DNA of 64,000 bases, taken from positions 80,214,648 to 80,278,647 of the forward strand of contig OZ018337.1 of NCBI GenBank assembly GCA_963969495.1, in the 5' to 3' direction. Positions 63,961 to 64,000 of the stretch are shown here, one piece after another. A model generated the notes under the pieces. It ran no database searches. It saw nothing but the letters and a program-made list of their open reading frames with translations, and was not told the DNA's origin. The position numbers and the translations under genes were made by a program. This DNA is from Ceratothoa steindachneri (Eukaryota > Arthropoda > Malacostraca > Isopoda > Cymothoidae). Each line of letters opens with the position of its first letter. The stretch's first letter is position 1.

Positions 63961-64000
63961 CGTGGAATTATTAGAGAATACAACATTAACATTAAAATAT

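Overview
This window is nuclear DNA of an animal, most likely an invertebrate. It is AT-rich, has long (TA)n tracts, and contains no operons or rRNA. Almost every recognisable coding stretch is a decayed transposable element (TE): Ty3/gypsy LTR elements, Penelope-like elements (PLEs), RTE-, CR1/L2- and Jockey-like LINEs, and hAT, mariner/Tc1 and pogo-type DNA transposons. The mix (several PLEs, an RTE LINE with EN and RT, Gmr1-like gypsy, mariner copies) fits a crustacean or another TE-rich marine invertebrate, but this is inference; no host marker gene fixes the taxon.

Layout. 1-2.0 kb: 3' part of a gypsy element (+). 2.8-4.0 kb: gypsy remnant (-) with gag fused to integrase by deletion. 4.4-5.3 kb: hAT fragment. 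5.4-5.65 kb: palindromic MITE. 5.9-6.9 kb: CR1/L2-like RT (-). 7.0-7.7 kb: two convergent tRNA-related SINE copies. 8.33-10.58 kb: deleted LTR element with a 5-bp target-site duplication (TSD). 14.4-17.2 kb: RTE LINE (-) interrupted by a MITE. 17.2-18.0 kb: LTR plus primer-binding site. 19-26.8 kb: GIY-YIG, RTE, PLE and mariner fragments, a (TTC)n tract and a 44-bp minisatellite. 27.0-27.5 kb: a complete terminal-repeat retrotransposon in miniature (TRIM) whose LTR carries a tRNA-like A box, B box and T-run. 28.5-29.1 kb: inverted PLE ends. 29.2-31 kb: Jockey-like LINE split by a hAT with a perfect 8-bp TSD. 32-37 kb: near full-length but broken Jockey/I-like LINE. 38.0-38.7 kb: hAT MITE. 40.5-45.6 kb: RTE LINE split by a composite hAT that itself hosts a solo LTR, PLEs, a mariner, a pogo MITE and a Tc1 deletion derivative. 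47.2-47.8 kb: the one long open frame that is not TE-like, a very basic protein right behind a splice acceptor. 50-61.3 kb: three-level nest (gypsy, split by hAT, split by a Gmr1-like element with integrase before RT). 63.2-64 kb: PLE 3' end.

No element looks autonomous: each shows stops, frameshifts, lost catalytic residues or deletions. The value of the window lies in TE architecture: TSD-supported termini, nesting order, PLE inversions, and two miniature LTR families with tRNA-like (Pol III type 2) signals inside their LTRs.
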